Shown: one piece after another, positions 17,399 to 24,673 of the stretch
Layout: every line of letters begins with the position of its first letter
How positions within the stretch are numbered: the stretch's first letter is position 1
NCBI GenBank assembly: GCA_963789885.1
Contig: CAWBNB010000046.1
Coordinates: 1 to 64,000 of the forward strand
Direction of reading: 5' to 3'
DNA: 64,000 bases
Source of the DNA: DATEDA01 sp963789885
GTDB lineage: Bacteria; Pseudomonadota; Gammaproteobacteria; Burkholderiales; SG8-39
Translations under genes and position numbers: made by a program
Notes under the pieces: model-generated
Database searches by the model: none
What the model saw: only the letters and a program-made list of their open reading frames with translations
Told to the model about the DNA's origin: nothing

Positions 17399-17954
17399 AG
17401 TCAATCACCCGCTCCGCGTCTGCATCGGATGGGAAGACAGGATAGAGCACCTCTTCGATCCGGCCTGCACGGGCAATCACTGTGAGACGCTTAATGAGTT
17501 CAAGACCGGCGGACGTGAAGGTTGGCAGCCGCAAGGCCCGTGCGAAGTCGAGCCGCGCATCGCTTAGAAGGGGGAACGGTAGGTGAAGCCTCTGAGCGGC
17601 CTCCGACTGGTACTCGGTATCTTGCGTGCTCAGACCGTACACCGTTGCGCCTAGGGCAGTGAGCTCTTTGTAGTGGTCGCGATAGGCGCAGGTCTGGGGC
17701 GTGCAACCACGCGCGCCGGGGATGGCATTCCACGCTGCGGCTCCGCCAGGCGGCTCCTCATCAGGTCGTCCCGTTCGTGGGTAACAATAGACAACCAGCC
17801 AAGGTTGACCTTCTTTGGACGGATCGACTGTCGGTCCAGAAGTGGCCCGCAAGGAAACCGACGGGAGCGGTGAGCGACGAAGGTGGTCACACGCCCCATC
17901 GTCTTTCGGGACGGGCAAGTTATCCGGAAGAGAGTAGAGATTGTCCGTTCGCAT
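17355..17954 (-). CDS. Peroxiredoxin (AhpC/TSA, Prx family)
   Basis: A 199-residue thioredoxin-fold peroxidase. The peroxidatic site is GARGCTPQTCAYRDHYKELT (P-x3-T-x2-C pattern around Cys), with WLVVYCYPRTGRPDEE before it and GATVYGLSTQDTEYQSEAAQ and FPLLSDARLDFARALRLPTF after. It reduces peroxides using thiols. The frame does not stop at the attC core but reads through most of the attC to 17355, adding a tail AHSSGRADARR. Start at 17954 is 5 bp from the next attC; an inner ATG is not available, so the start may be slightly later at a GTG/TTG. Confidence 0.85.
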   Translation of the reverse strand: MRTDNLYSLPDNLPVPKDDGACDHLRRSPLPSVSLRATSGPTVDPSKEGQPWLVVYCYPRTGRPDEEPPGGAAAWNAIPGARGCTPQTCAYRDHYKELTALGATVYGLSTQDTEYQSEAAQRLHLPFPLLSDARLDFARALRLPTFTSAGLELIKRLTVIARAGRIEEVLYPVFPSDADAERVIDWLTAHSSGRADARR

Positions 17955-17958
17955 ATAC

Positions 17959-18019
17959 GGCTAACGATCCGGCTCAGCGGCGCCCACTTGCGGGCGTCCG
18001 CTGCAGCCGGGGGTTAGCC
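17959..18019 (-). repeat. attC of the MBL-hydrolase cassette
   Basis: Cores GGCTAAC (17959-17965) and GTTAGCC (18013-18019), arms CCGGCTCAGCGGCGCC and GGCGTCCGCTGCAGCCGG. It lies 55 bp from the MBL gene stop. Confidence 0.8.
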
Positions 18020-18073
18020 CTAGACATGGTCGCACCCTCGCTCAAAGTCGACGTGGCCAGCTTTGCCTGGCGG

Positions 18074-19000
18074 TCATTCGTTAAAGCTGTCAGTCTCAAT
18101 CTCCAGGTACGCGCGGTTGATGTTTCTTCCGATGACATACGAGCGTTCCAGCTTGTCCCAGATCGAAAGATCGAGTGACTTCCGGATGTCGCCCTCGCTC
18201 TGGCCGCTTCGGAAACCCTCCTTGACGCCCGAATAGAAGCGAAGCATGGCGTCGCGCAGGGCAGCGACCTCGCGGAGAGTCATGAGGTCCCCGTGGCCCG
18301 GCACGAAATGCGCGACGCCGAGCGCCTGTATCTCGTCGAGCGTGAGGAGCCAGTTCTTTACGAAACCATCCTGCAGTGTCGGGACGACTCGGCTGACGAG
18401 TACGTCGCCTGCAACCAGAACCTGGTCGTCAGGTAGATGAACCAGCAGATCGCCGATCGTGTGCGATCCTCGAGGAACCCAGAATACAACTCGCACGCCG
18501 TGGATGAGCGTCTCCGTCCTCGTGCCCTCGGGATAGGTGACCGCAGCGGCCAGCGGCTTTGTCCCGGGGAGCTCGCGTCCGATATCGCGCTCCATGATCC
18601 CGAGCCACTCAGGTCCGGTCTCGAGAACCATTCTGCGGCACATCTCGGAGCTGATGAAGGTAGCCCCCTCGAACACTACATTGCCCAGGTAGTGGTCGCC
18701 GTGGTGGTGCGTATTCACCACGTGTGTGACCGGTTTATCCGTGATTCGGCGCACGGCTGTCGCGATGTGCCGGCCCACCTCGTCCGAGCCTCCGGAGTCG
18801 ACAAGGATCACCCCTTTGTCGCCCACGATGACCGTCGAATTGATCATGTAGCCTTGGTTGAAACGATTCGCGTGTTGGATCGGACCCAGAAGCACGTACA
18901 CCCTCTCGTTGATCCTGAGCGTCCGAGGCTCCGGAAACGTCTGCCCATGCGCTCCCGCGCCTAGGGCTATGAGGACGATCAGAGCGCTAAGCCGTCGCAT
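18074..19000 (-). CDS. Secreted MBL-fold metallo-hydrolase
   Basis: A 308-residue protein with an N-terminal signal peptide (MRRLSALIVLIALGAGAHG, cleavage near residue 19). The zinc motif VVNTHHHGDHYLGN (H-x-H-x-D-H) is at about 100-113; further ligands lie in PRGSHTIGD, LVAGDVLVSRVV and FVPGHGDLMTL. The fold is that of class B beta-lactamases and related periplasmic hydrolases (SoxH/quinoprotein-relay type); true carbapenemase activity cannot be judged from sequence alone. Start at 19000 is 11 bp from the next attC. A periplasmic hydrolase in an integron cassette is notable because integron-borne MBLs include resistance genes. Confidence 0.88.
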   Translation of the reverse strand: MRRLSALIVLIALGAGAHGQTFPEPRTLRINERVYVLLGPIQHANRFNQGYMINSTVIVGDKGVILVDSGGSDEVGRHIATAVRRITDKPVTHVVNTHHHGDHYLGNVVFEGATFISSEMCRRMVLETGPEWLGIMERDIGRELPGTKPLAAAVTYPEGTRTETLIHGVRVVFWVPRGSHTIGDLLVHLPDDQVLVAGDVLVSRVVPTLQDGFVKNWLLTLDEIQALGVAHFVPGHGDLMTLREVAALRDAMLRFYSGVKEGFRSGQSEGDIRKSLDLSIWDKLERSYVIGRNINRAYLEIETDSFNE

Positions 19001-19010
19001 GAGTGTCTAG

Positions 19011-19055
19011 GGCTAACGCCTCCGATCAGCGGTCCGCTGCATCGGATGGTTGGGC
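19011..19055 (-). repeat. Very short attC of the zinc-ribbon cassette
   Basis: Only 45 bp: GGCTAAC (19011-19017), arms TCCGATCAGCGG and GGTCCGCTGCATCGGA-like, GTTGGGC (19049-19055). The central loop has been lost, but both recombination cores and the stem remain. Confidence 0.8.
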
Positions 19056-19095
19056 GCCGCCGTCACGGGAGAGAGACCGGTGTTGATGACCATGG

Positions 19096-19308
19096 TCAGG
19101 TCCGGCAACAGTCACCCTGACGCTGCACCGGCGGACACTTGACGCTGCCATAGGAACAGAAGACGCAGCAGTCGCCGGGCTTCGGCCGCAGACGCGAGTG
19201 GCAGGCCTCGCACTCAAAGAAGAAGACGCACGCATCGGACGGCATTTCCTGCTCCGTGTGCGCGCCACAGTTCGGGCAGGTGAGAACGGAGCGCGTGATT
19301 ATGTCCAT
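19096..19308 (-). CDS. Small cysteine-rich zinc-ribbon type protein (GDCCVFCSYG family)
   Basis: A 70-residue protein with eleven cysteines arranged as CPNCG, CEACH and GDCCVFCSYGSVKCPP, suggesting one or two zinc sites. The GDCCVFCSYG...CPP signature is widely conserved in bacteria and is familiar from cassettes and mobile elements; its function is unknown. ATG at 19308 (MDIITRSVL) is chosen over an upstream ATG because family members begin there. It lies 15 bp from the next attC. Confidence 0.82.
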   Translation of the reverse strand: MDIITRSVLTCPNCGAHTEQEMPSDACVFFFECEACHSRLRPKPGDCCVFCSYGSVKCPPVQRQGDCCRT

Positions 19309-19323
19309 CGCTTCTCCCGCGAC

Positions 19324-19401
19324 GCCCAACGCCCTGCATCACCTGCCGGCGGAAGCGGGCGAAGCCGGCTGTAGCCGGGCACATGCATGCGGAGGTTGGG
19401 C
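19324..19401 (-). repeat. attC of the SRPBCC cassette
   Basis: Cores GCCCAAC (19324-19330) and GTTGGGC (19395-19401), arms CCTGCATCACCTGCCGG and CCGGGCACATGCATGC-like. A second palindromic tract with GTTGGGT at 19460-19466 lies between it and the gene stop at 19476 and may be the remains of another attC. Confidence 0.82.
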
Positions 19402-19475
19402 GGCACTTCACCCCTGGTTGGCTTCATCGCCAACCCTCGCACGTCGGTTGCAGCGAAGGGTTGGGTATCACCTCC

Positions 19476-19922
19476 TTATGCCGGAATTTCCGCCTCGACA
19501 AGCTTGGCAAGGAGCGTAAGCGATTCTTGCCACCCGAGATAGCATGCCTCCAGCGGAATGACTGCGGGTATGCCTTCCTGCACGATGTTCAACTCAGTTC
19601 CGCAGGACACATTTTTCAAGGACACTGTCACCTGCATCTGCCCGGGTAAATTTTGATCGTCGAACTTATCCGTGTAGCGGATGCGTTCGTGTGGCACCAG
19701 CTCGAGATACTCTCCGCCGAACGAGTGGCTCTGGCCTGTTGTGAAGTTGGTGAACGACATCCTGTGGGCCCCGCCAACTTTGGCGTCCATTTGATGGACC
19801 TTGCCCGTGAAGCCGTTTGGCGGAAGCCATTTGGCCATGGCATCAGGATCGAGGAACGCACGATAGACACGCTCCGGCGTCGCACGGAGCACACGGTGAA
19901 GCCGGACGGTGTTAGTGGACAT
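19476..19922 (-). CDS. SRPBCC (AHSA1-type) domain protein
   Basis: A 148-residue START-like protein. Hallmarks are LHRVLRATPERVYRAFLDPD at the N-terminus, AMAKWLPPNGFTGKVHQMDA, GGAHRMSFTNFTTGQSHSFG, YLELVPHERIRYTDKF and a C-terminal CYLGWQESLTLLAKLVEAEI helix. The domain binds hydrophobic ligands in a deep cavity; the ligand is unknown. ATG at 19922 (MSTNTVRLHRV) is used because upstream sequence is not conserved. Single-gene cassette. Confidence 0.88.
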   Translation of the reverse strand: MSTNTVRLHRVLRATPERVYRAFLDPDAMAKWLPPNGFTGKVHQMDAKVGGAHRMSFTNFTTGQSHSFGGEYLELVPHERIRYTDKFDDQNLPGQMQVTVSLKNVSCGTELNIVQEGIPAVIPLEACYLGWQESLTLLAKLVEAEIPA

Positions 19923-19997
19923 GATCACTTCGCCCTTCGATAAGTGGTGGAGCGAGCTGTCGAACCAGAACAAGTGTGCCGACGAGTGCGGCGTGAC

Positions 19998-20026
19998 GCC
20001 CAACGCGCTGCAACCTATGGTTGGGC
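19998..20026 (-). repeat. Collapsed attC (29 bp)
   Basis: Both cores remain (GCCCAAC 19998-20004 and GTTGGGC 20020-20026) but only 15 bp lie between them, so the stem-loop needed by IntI is lost. It marks the boundary between the NTF2-like and SRPBCC cassettes and has probably locked them together. Confidence 0.75.
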
Positions 20027-20053
20027 GTCATAGCCTCACCGGTGCGAGCACGC

Positions 20054-20458
20054 TCAACCCCTCGGATTGCTTACAGGCGGACGATTCTTGCGGTAGGAGT
20101 TCTTTAGCGCAATTTTTCCGTCTCGAAAGGTGAACAGATCGCAGCCATGAACTTCGACACGCGCGCCGTCTGCACGTGTTCCGGTGAAAGTCCATTCTGA
20201 CACCCCTCTCTCGCCAACGACGAAATGGCGCGTACTCCCCCAGTGAGCATCAGGGAACGTCGCCCAGACTTCGGCAAAGCCAGCTCGAACAGCCTCACGG
20301 CCGACATATCGAGTGCCGCAAGCGTCGGGACCGGAAGATGCTTCGAACGCGCAATCGTCGGTCATGAATGACATAAGGGCATGGACATCGTGGCGATTCC
20401 AGGCATCGGCGAAATCTTGCAAGACCTCGACGGTCACCTGCTCAATGACGTCCGGCAT
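20054..20458 (-). CDS. Nuclear transport factor 2-like (SnoaL-type) protein
   Basis: A 134-residue cone-fold protein: VLQDFADAWNRHDVHALMSF, MTDDCAFEASSGPDACG, YVGREAVRAGFAEVWATFPD, AHWGSTRHFVVGERGVSEWT, FTGTRADGARVEVHGCDLFT and FRDGKIALKNSYRKNR. This is the standard pattern of SnoaL-like enzymes or ligand-binding proteins; the role is unknown. Start at 20458; single-gene cassette whose attC has collapsed. Confidence 0.88.
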   Translation of the reverse strand: MPDVIEQVTVEVLQDFADAWNRHDVHALMSFMTDDCAFEASSGPDACGTRYVGREAVRAGFAEVWATFPDAHWGSTRHFVVGERGVSEWTFTGTRADGARVEVHGCDLFTFRDGKIALKNSYRKNRPPVSNPRG

Positions 20459-20505
20459 GACCAGAACCTCCGTTTCGTGTTTAGTTACGACTGTCGCCCT
20501 ATGAT

Positions 20506-20583
20506 GCCCAACGACTCAGTTCAGCGGCCGGTGCGAGTGGGCGAAGCCCGCTCGCACGGGTTCGCCGCAACTGACGGTTAGGG
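20506..20583 (-). repeat. attC of the DUF6632-like cassette
   Basis: Cores GCCCAAC (20506-20512) and GTTAGGG (20577-20583); arms ACTCAGTTCAGCGGCC and TTCGCCGCAACTGACG with a GTGCGAGTGGGC...GCTCGCAC centre. The membrane-protein stop overlaps the right core. Confidence 0.9.
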
Positions 20584-20979
20584 CGCACGCGGCTCACCTG
20601 CTGCTCCGCTAGAGCGCGGCGTCAGAAACACAAGGGCGGCCGCTACGACAAACAGGGCTAGTACATCGCCCCAAAGGTGTCCGACGTGCTGCGGGTACAC
20701 TATTGACTGGATCGCCATGATGCCGCCGTGCACGACACTGGACCAGACGGTGAACCAGATCAAGCTGCAGTGTGCGGCTGGGTTGCGGGAAGCAACCATG
20801 AGGAACACGCCGAGGGTCACGTAGATCCCGAGAATCATCTGCAGATACTCCGACTGACTGGTGTGCCACGCCCAGCCGGATGGCCAAACAATCGTAAGTG
20901 GGTAGACCCCGACGACGAAAATCAAACCCACGACGAACAGAACGATACGCAAGTACTTGATGCGATCAACCTCTGTCAT
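20578..20979 (-). CDS. DUF6632-like small membrane protein
   Basis: A 133-residue protein with four hydrophobic helices: YLRIVLFVVGLIFVVGVYPL, YLQMILGIYVTLGVFLMVAS, SLIWFTVWSSVVHGGIMAIQ and DVLALFVVAAALVFLTPR. The pattern IVWPSGWAWH...HYLQMILGIY...VVHGGIMA...YPQHVGHLWGD is one I associate with DUF6632; no function is known. The TAA stop lies in the attC core at 20578. Single-gene cassette. Confidence 0.82.
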   Translation of the reverse strand: MTEVDRIKYLRIVLFVVGLIFVVGVYPLTIVWPSGWAWHTSQSEYLQMILGIYVTLGVFLMVASRNPAAHCSLIWFTVWSSVVHGGIMAIQSIVYPQHVGHLWGDVLALFVVAAALVFLTPRSSGAAGEPRAP

Positions 20980-21021
20980 GGTGTTCCCCTCGCCATTGGT
21001 AGAAGAACCGTAATTCGTGCG

Positions 21022-21123
21022 GCCTAACGTCCACCTTCAGCCGCCGCCGAGGAGCGAAGCGACGAGGGAACTGCAAGCGCGCGAAGCCCGCTTGCAGCTG
21101 TCGGCTGGAAGGCGTGGTTGGGC
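21022..21123 (-). repeat. attC of the lipoprotein cassette
   Basis: Cores GCCTAAC (21022-21028) and GTTGGGC (21117-21123). The inner GCCGAGGAGCGAAGCGACGA segment is shared with attC 12946-13047 and 28614-28709. Confidence 0.9.
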
Positions 21124-21136
21124 GCCGGCATTTAGG

Positions 21137-21508
21137 TCACTTTAGCTCGCCGGAGGCGGTGACGTCGAAGTACAGGACTATGGACTGACCATCTGCCGTC
21201 TCGACCTCGAGTCGATCGTACGTACGCAGGCCAACCGTGATCTGACTTTGGTTTCGCCGCTTATAGGCGGGATAGCGCTGCGCTAGCCAACTGTATGCAC
21301 TGCGGATACCCGACGATCTGTTGGTTCCGCCTGTGATCAGTACTGCCTGCTCAACGGACAAGCCGTCGCCGTTTGACAAGGTGATTCCAGGTCGAGTCCG
21401 GGGCTGCGACGCAGCGGAGGTTTTCGGCGCTGTTTCACAGCCAAGCACCAGCAGTGCCATGGTGCACACGACGGCGCGTATCACTCGGCTCTTCCTTGCG
21501 ACGCTCAA
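21137..21508 (-). CDS. Putative lipoprotein of unknown function
   Basis: A 123-residue protein with a lipobox (VVCTMALLVLGCETAPKT, Cys about residue 24), so it is probably anchored in a membrane facing the periplasm. The mature part includes GLSVEQAVLITGGTNRSSGI, SAYSWLAQRYPAYKRRNQSQ and YDRLEVETADGQSIVLYFDV. I do not recognise a family. The start overlaps the attC core region; a slightly later start is possible. Confidence 0.7.
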   Translation of the reverse strand: MSVARKSRVIRAVVCTMALLVLGCETAPKTSAASQPRTRPGITLSNGDGLSVEQAVLITGGTNRSSGIRSAYSWLAQRYPAYKRRNQSQITVGLRTYDRLEVETADGQSIVLYFDVTASGELK

Positions 21509-21580
21509 CGCCTCAGTTCAGCGGCCCGTGTAGGCGGGCGAAGCCCGCTGTAACGGGTCCGCTGCGACTGATGGTTAGAC
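21503..21580 (-). repeat. attC of the DUF433/DUF5615 cassette
   Basis: Cores GCTCAAC (21503-21509) and GTTAGAC (21574-21580), arms CCTCAGTTCAGCGGCCCG and CGGGTCCGCTGCGACTGATG, central GGCGGGCGAAGCCCGC hairpin. It is almost the same attC type as 31068-31145. IS481 copy B starts 5 bp beyond the right core. Confidence 0.9.
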
Positions 21581-21584
21581 CCCC

Positions 21585-23031
21585 GGTACGGTCCGGAGAC
21601 ATCGTTGACAGTTTAGTCCAGGGACATGGCTGACAGTTTGACCAAACTCTGGGCACCGCAGGAGGGTGCCCGATGCCATGGAGTCAGACCACGCCTATGG
21701 ACCAGAAGACGCAGTTCATCGCCGACTATCTTCGTGAGACCTTCTCGTTCACCGAGCTCTGCGTGCGCTACGCAGTGAGCCGCGAGACCGGCTACCGGCT
21801 CGTGGAGCGCTACCTGGAACAAGGTCCTGCAGGACTCGAGGCACGATCGCGACGACCGCACACGAGTCCGAACGAGACTGCTCGGCACATCGTCGAAGCG
21901 TTGCTCGAGCTCCGTCGGCGTCACCCGCGCTGGGGCGCGAAGAAGCTGCTCCCGCTGTTGGGCAAGCGCCACCCGAGCTGGGACCTGCCGGCGCGCACGA
22001 CGGTGTTCGAGATCCTGAACCGCCACGGGATGGTGCCGAAGAAGCGCCGGCGACGGGCGATCGGTCATCCGGGCCGTCCGACCAGCCAGGTGCTTGCGCC
22101 GAACGACCTGTGGTGCGCGGACTTCAAGGGCGAGTTCAAGACCGGCGACGGGATCTACTGCTATCCATTGACCGTCACCGACGATCACAGCCGGTATCTG
22201 CTGGGCTGCCAGGGGCTGCTGTCGACGAAGGTCGTCGAGGCGAAGCCGGTGTTCACGCGACTGTTCAAAGAATACGGGTTGCCGAAACGCATCCGCACCG
22301 ACAACGGCGTGCCCTTCGCGACGAACACACTCGCGCGACTGTCGAGGCTTTCGGCGTGGTGGGTGCGTCTGGGTGTGTTGCCAGAGCTGATCGAACCGGG
22401 CAAGCCGCAACAGAACGGGCGACATGAGCGGATGCATCGCACGCTCAAGGCTGAGACGACGCGCCCACCGGCGGGGAGCTGCCGAGCCCAGCAGCGCAAG
22501 TTCAATCGCTTCCTGGAGGAGTTCAACCACGAACGGCCCCACGAGGCGCTGGACATGCATACGCCGGCCTCGCGCTACGACTCCTCGCCACGAGAGATGC
22601 CGACGAAGCTCCCGCCGCTGGAGTACCCCGATCGGTTTGAGGTGCGCTACGTAAGCGCCAACGGTGGCATCCGCTGGAAGAAGCACGCCTGGGTCAACGT
22701 CTCCACCGTCTGTATCGGCGAGTACGTGGGGCTGGAGGAGATCGACGACGGGCTGTGGGACGTCTACTTCGGGCCGCTCAAGCTCGGGCGCCTGCACGAG
22801 CGGCAGATGCGCATCGAGGATGCCTATGGCCGGTTGAAGCGGCATGAGCCGCGCAGGACGAGGGCCGCTTGAGGCCAATTACAATGCCTCGCGCTGATCA
22901 GCGACTACGCTCCGCTTCGTCGCCGATCAGCGCAGCCATTCGCCGTCGACAGAGGAGAAACACGCTTTCGGGCAGAAATCTGTCAGGGATGTCCCCGGAC
23001 TATTTTGTCAACTATCTCCCCGACCGCTCAC
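21585..23031 (+). mobile_element. IS481-family element, copy B, intact
   Basis: 1447 bp with ends GGTACGGTCCGGAGACAT and, inward from the right, GTGAGCGGTCGGGGAGAT, and inner repeats of a GGACAT...TGACA motif at both ends. It carries one complete transposase. Like copy A it lies a few bases outside an attC core and in the same orientation relative to that attC. Confidence 0.88.
21673..22872 (+). CDS. IS481-family transposase
   Basis: A 399-residue DDE transposase. N-terminal helix-turn-helix region KTQFIADYLRETFSFTELCV and SRETGYRLVERYLEQGP, then RTTVFEILNRHGMVPKKRRR, and an rve catalytic core with APNDLWCADFKG (first Asp), KRIRTDNGVPFATN (second Asp) and GKPQQNGRHERMHRTLK (Glu). The C-terminal domain ends YFGPLKLGRLHERQMRIEDA. 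It is the intact counterpart of the split copy at 8352-12310. Confidence 0.93.
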   Translation: MPWSQTTPMDQKTQFIADYLRETFSFTELCVRYAVSRETGYRLVERYLEQGPAGLEARSRRPHTSPNETARHIVEALLELRRRHPRWGAKKLLPLLGKRHPSWDLPARTTVFEILNRHGMVPKKRRRRAIGHPGRPTSQVLAPNDLWCADFKGEFKTGDGIYCYPLTVTDDHSRYLLGCQGLLSTKVVEAKPVFTRLFKEYGLPKRIRTDNGVPFATNTLARLSRLSAWWVRLGVLPELIEPGKPQQNGRHERMHRTLKAETTRPPAGSCRAQQRKFNRFLEEFNHERPHEALDMHTPASRYDSSPREMPTKLPPLEYPDRFEVRYVSANGGIRWKKHAWVNVSTVCIGEYVGLEEIDDGLWDVYFGPLKLGRLHERQMRIEDAYGRLKRHEPRRTRAA

Positions 23032-23344
23032 CCACGTACGTGACAGCGCCCGGCTTGGCGGTCGGGATGCACGCAGGCAGGTCGGGCACGAGCAGCTGTA
23101 GATCGGAAAGCCGAATCGTACGCGCACGCAGGACAATGACTGCAATGGCGAAGGCGGGAAGATTCTGTTGGAAGGATGGATTGCGATCGACGGTGACGAA
23201 CACGTCGAACTCTTTCGCCGCGAGCCCAAGCAGCTCTCCGTTCCGGATGGTTGACCAGCCCATCTGGCGCGCCGTCTTGACCTCATGGCCGGCGATGTCG
23301 CGCGAGAGTCGCCAATCCACACACTCGTCGACGAGTACCTTCAC
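23012..23344 (-). CDS. DUF5615 PIN-like toxin, 3' end altered by IS481
   Basis: A 110-residue protein of the DUF5615 PIN-like family: MKVLVDECVDWRLSRDIAGH (first acidic residues of the PIN site), GWSTIRNGELLGLAAKEFDV, FVTVDRNPSFQQNLPAFAIA and VIVLRARTIRLSDLQLLVP. Such proteins are paired with DUF433 antitoxins as VapBC-like modules and are expected to be RNases. The last residues (GERSGR) come from the IS481 end; without the IS the frame would end TYVGV with its stop in the attC core. ATG overlaps the DUF433 gene end by 4 bp. Confidence 0.82.
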   Translation of the reverse strand: MKVLVDECVDWRLSRDIAGHEVKTARQMGWSTIRNGELLGLAAKEFDVFVTVDRNPSFQQNLPAFAIAVIVLRARTIRLSDLQLLVPDLPACIPTAKPGAVTYVGERSGR

Positions 23345-23553
23345 GAAGCAGCAGCGACCAGACGGTCCTTCGCTTGCTCGAGAAACTGTATGACCTGCTC
23401 TCGACTGACGGAAGGGAAGCCAGCGAGGAATTCGTCGATGGAGTCTCCGGCTTCCAGGTAGTCAAGAAGCGTCTGAACGGGTACCCGAGTACCCGCAAAG
23501 ACGGGGGTACCACCCATCACGTCGGGGCTGCAGGAGATGACTGGCTTATCCAT
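23341..23553 (-). CDS. DUF433 antitoxin
   Basis: A 70-residue DUF433 protein: CSPDVMGGTPVFAGTRVPVQ followed by TLLDYLEAGDSIDEFLAGFP and SVSREQVIQFLEQA, a MerR-like helix-turn-helix with the typical GKPVIxGTRIPV-like core. It is upstream of and overlaps the PIN-like gene, so it is the presumed antitoxin and autoregulator of the pair. Confidence 0.88.
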   Translation of the reverse strand: MDKPVISCSPDVMGGTPVFAGTRVPVQTLLDYLEAGDSIDEFLAGFPSVSREQVIQFLEQAKDRLVAAAS

Positions 23554-23607
23554 AAGGGCAGACTACTCCGAAGTCTGCAGCCCGCGCAACTTGGGGGTCT
23601 AGACGTT

Positions 23608-23669
23608 GGAGCTAAGCGGGAGACAGCGGCGCCACGCCGTTGGCTCTCCGCTTGAGCGACTGGTTAGCA
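23608..23669 (-). repeat. Degenerate attC of the methyltransferase cassette
   Basis: The right core GTTAGCA (23663-23669) is clear; the left core is degraded to GAGCTAAG. Arms CGGGAGACAGCGGCGCC and TTGGCTCTCCGCTTGAG still pair. Confidence 0.65.
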
Positions 23670-23681
23670 GTCTGCGTACGA

Positions 23682-24545
23682 TCACTTTGTGGCCGCACCG
23701 ACAAGGCACTCACCCGGTACCTCGAACCCACCAGGCGATTCGAAACTGCGCATTGAGCCTTCCACTTCGTTCCACACGGACTCGCGTTCTTGAGGGGGCA
23801 GGTGAGCCATCATGGCATTGAATGCACCGAAGGCTTCTCGGGCTACCCGCACGTACTCGGCAGAACTGGCCATTCTCAGGGGCACCGGCACGGCGCGAAC
23901 CTCGGGGTCGGCAAATCCGGCTTGACGGAGGACGCCTTCGAGCACCCCGGGAGCGCCAAGGCTAAACGGGCCGGGTTGCCCGGGAACGGGAGGCGGGAGT
24001 TGCGCGCGCCGGCGGATGATGGAAACTGGCATAGCACCCCAACTGTTTCGATCGGGCGTGGAAAAGACAACGACGGCGACCCGACCGCCCGGTCTCAGAG
24101 CGCGGCGCCACTCGCGTAGCGCTGTCACAGGGTGCGGCAAATACATCAGACCAAGCCGACACAGCACCGCATCAAAGGAAGCGTCAGGGAGATCTAGTTT
24201 CTCGCCGTCCATGGCGCGGGTCTCAATCTGTTTGAGTCCACGTTCACGGGCGACCTGGAGCGCAAGCTCAACGATCCCTTCCGCGATGTCGGTCGCCAGC
24301 ACGTAACCGCTAGGGCCAACTCGTTCGGCGGCACTGACCGCCGGTTCACCTGCGCCGGCGGCGATGTCTAGGATGCGCTGACCTGGCTGAATCCGGGCGA
24401 GGTCGAGCATCTGGCGGGTAACTTCGCCATACCAACGATCCAGAGTGGGATTCCAGCGTCGCCATGCTGCGCCGTCCTTGTTCCATTGCTCTCGCTGCGC
24501 GTTCTTGTACTTGGCTGCGTCGAATGGGGGCTGCTGTTCGGCCAC
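23682..24545 (-). CDS. Class I SAM-dependent methyltransferase
   Basis: A 287-residue protein with the Rossmann methyltransferase motifs: GQRILDIAAGAGEPAVSAAE (motif I), GYVLATDIAEGIVELALQVA (motif II), METRAMDGEKLDLPDASFDA-like motif III, and ALRPGGRVAVVVFSTPDRNS. N-terminal REQWNKDGAAWRRWNPTLDR resembles UbiE-like small-molecule methyltransferases. The substrate is unknown. Start at 24545; single-gene cassette. Confidence 0.88.
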   Translation of the reverse strand: MAEQQPPFDAAKYKNAQREQWNKDGAAWRRWNPTLDRWYGEVTRQMLDLARIQPGQRILDIAAGAGEPAVSAAERVGPSGYVLATDIAEGIVELALQVARERGLKQIETRAMDGEKLDLPDASFDAVLCRLGLMYLPHPVTALREWRRALRPGGRVAVVVFSTPDRNSWGAMPVSIIRRRAQLPPPVPGQPGPFSLGAPGVLEGVLRQAGFADPEVRAVPVPLRMASSAEYVRVAREAFGAFNAMMAHLPPQERESVWNEVEGSMRSFESPGGFEVPGECLVGAATK

Positions 24546-24600
24546 GCAAGTCCTCCTCTCGCTTAGACCTTGATGTTGCTTCGCGGTGCGGGACTCAGAC

Positions 24601-24672
24601 TGCTAACGTTGGCAATGAGGAGGGAACTGAACAGCGACGCTGTTCAGCGCTCCCCTCGATTGCGGGTTAGGG
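24601..24672 (-). repeat. attC of the 24674-25105 cassette
   Basis: Left core TGCTAAC (24601-24607, one mismatch), right core GTTAGGG (24666-24672), with arms GTTGGCAATGAGGAGGGA and TCCCCTCGATTGCGG and a hairpin AACAGCGACGCTGTT in the centre. Confidence 0.8.
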
Positions 24673-24673
24673 C

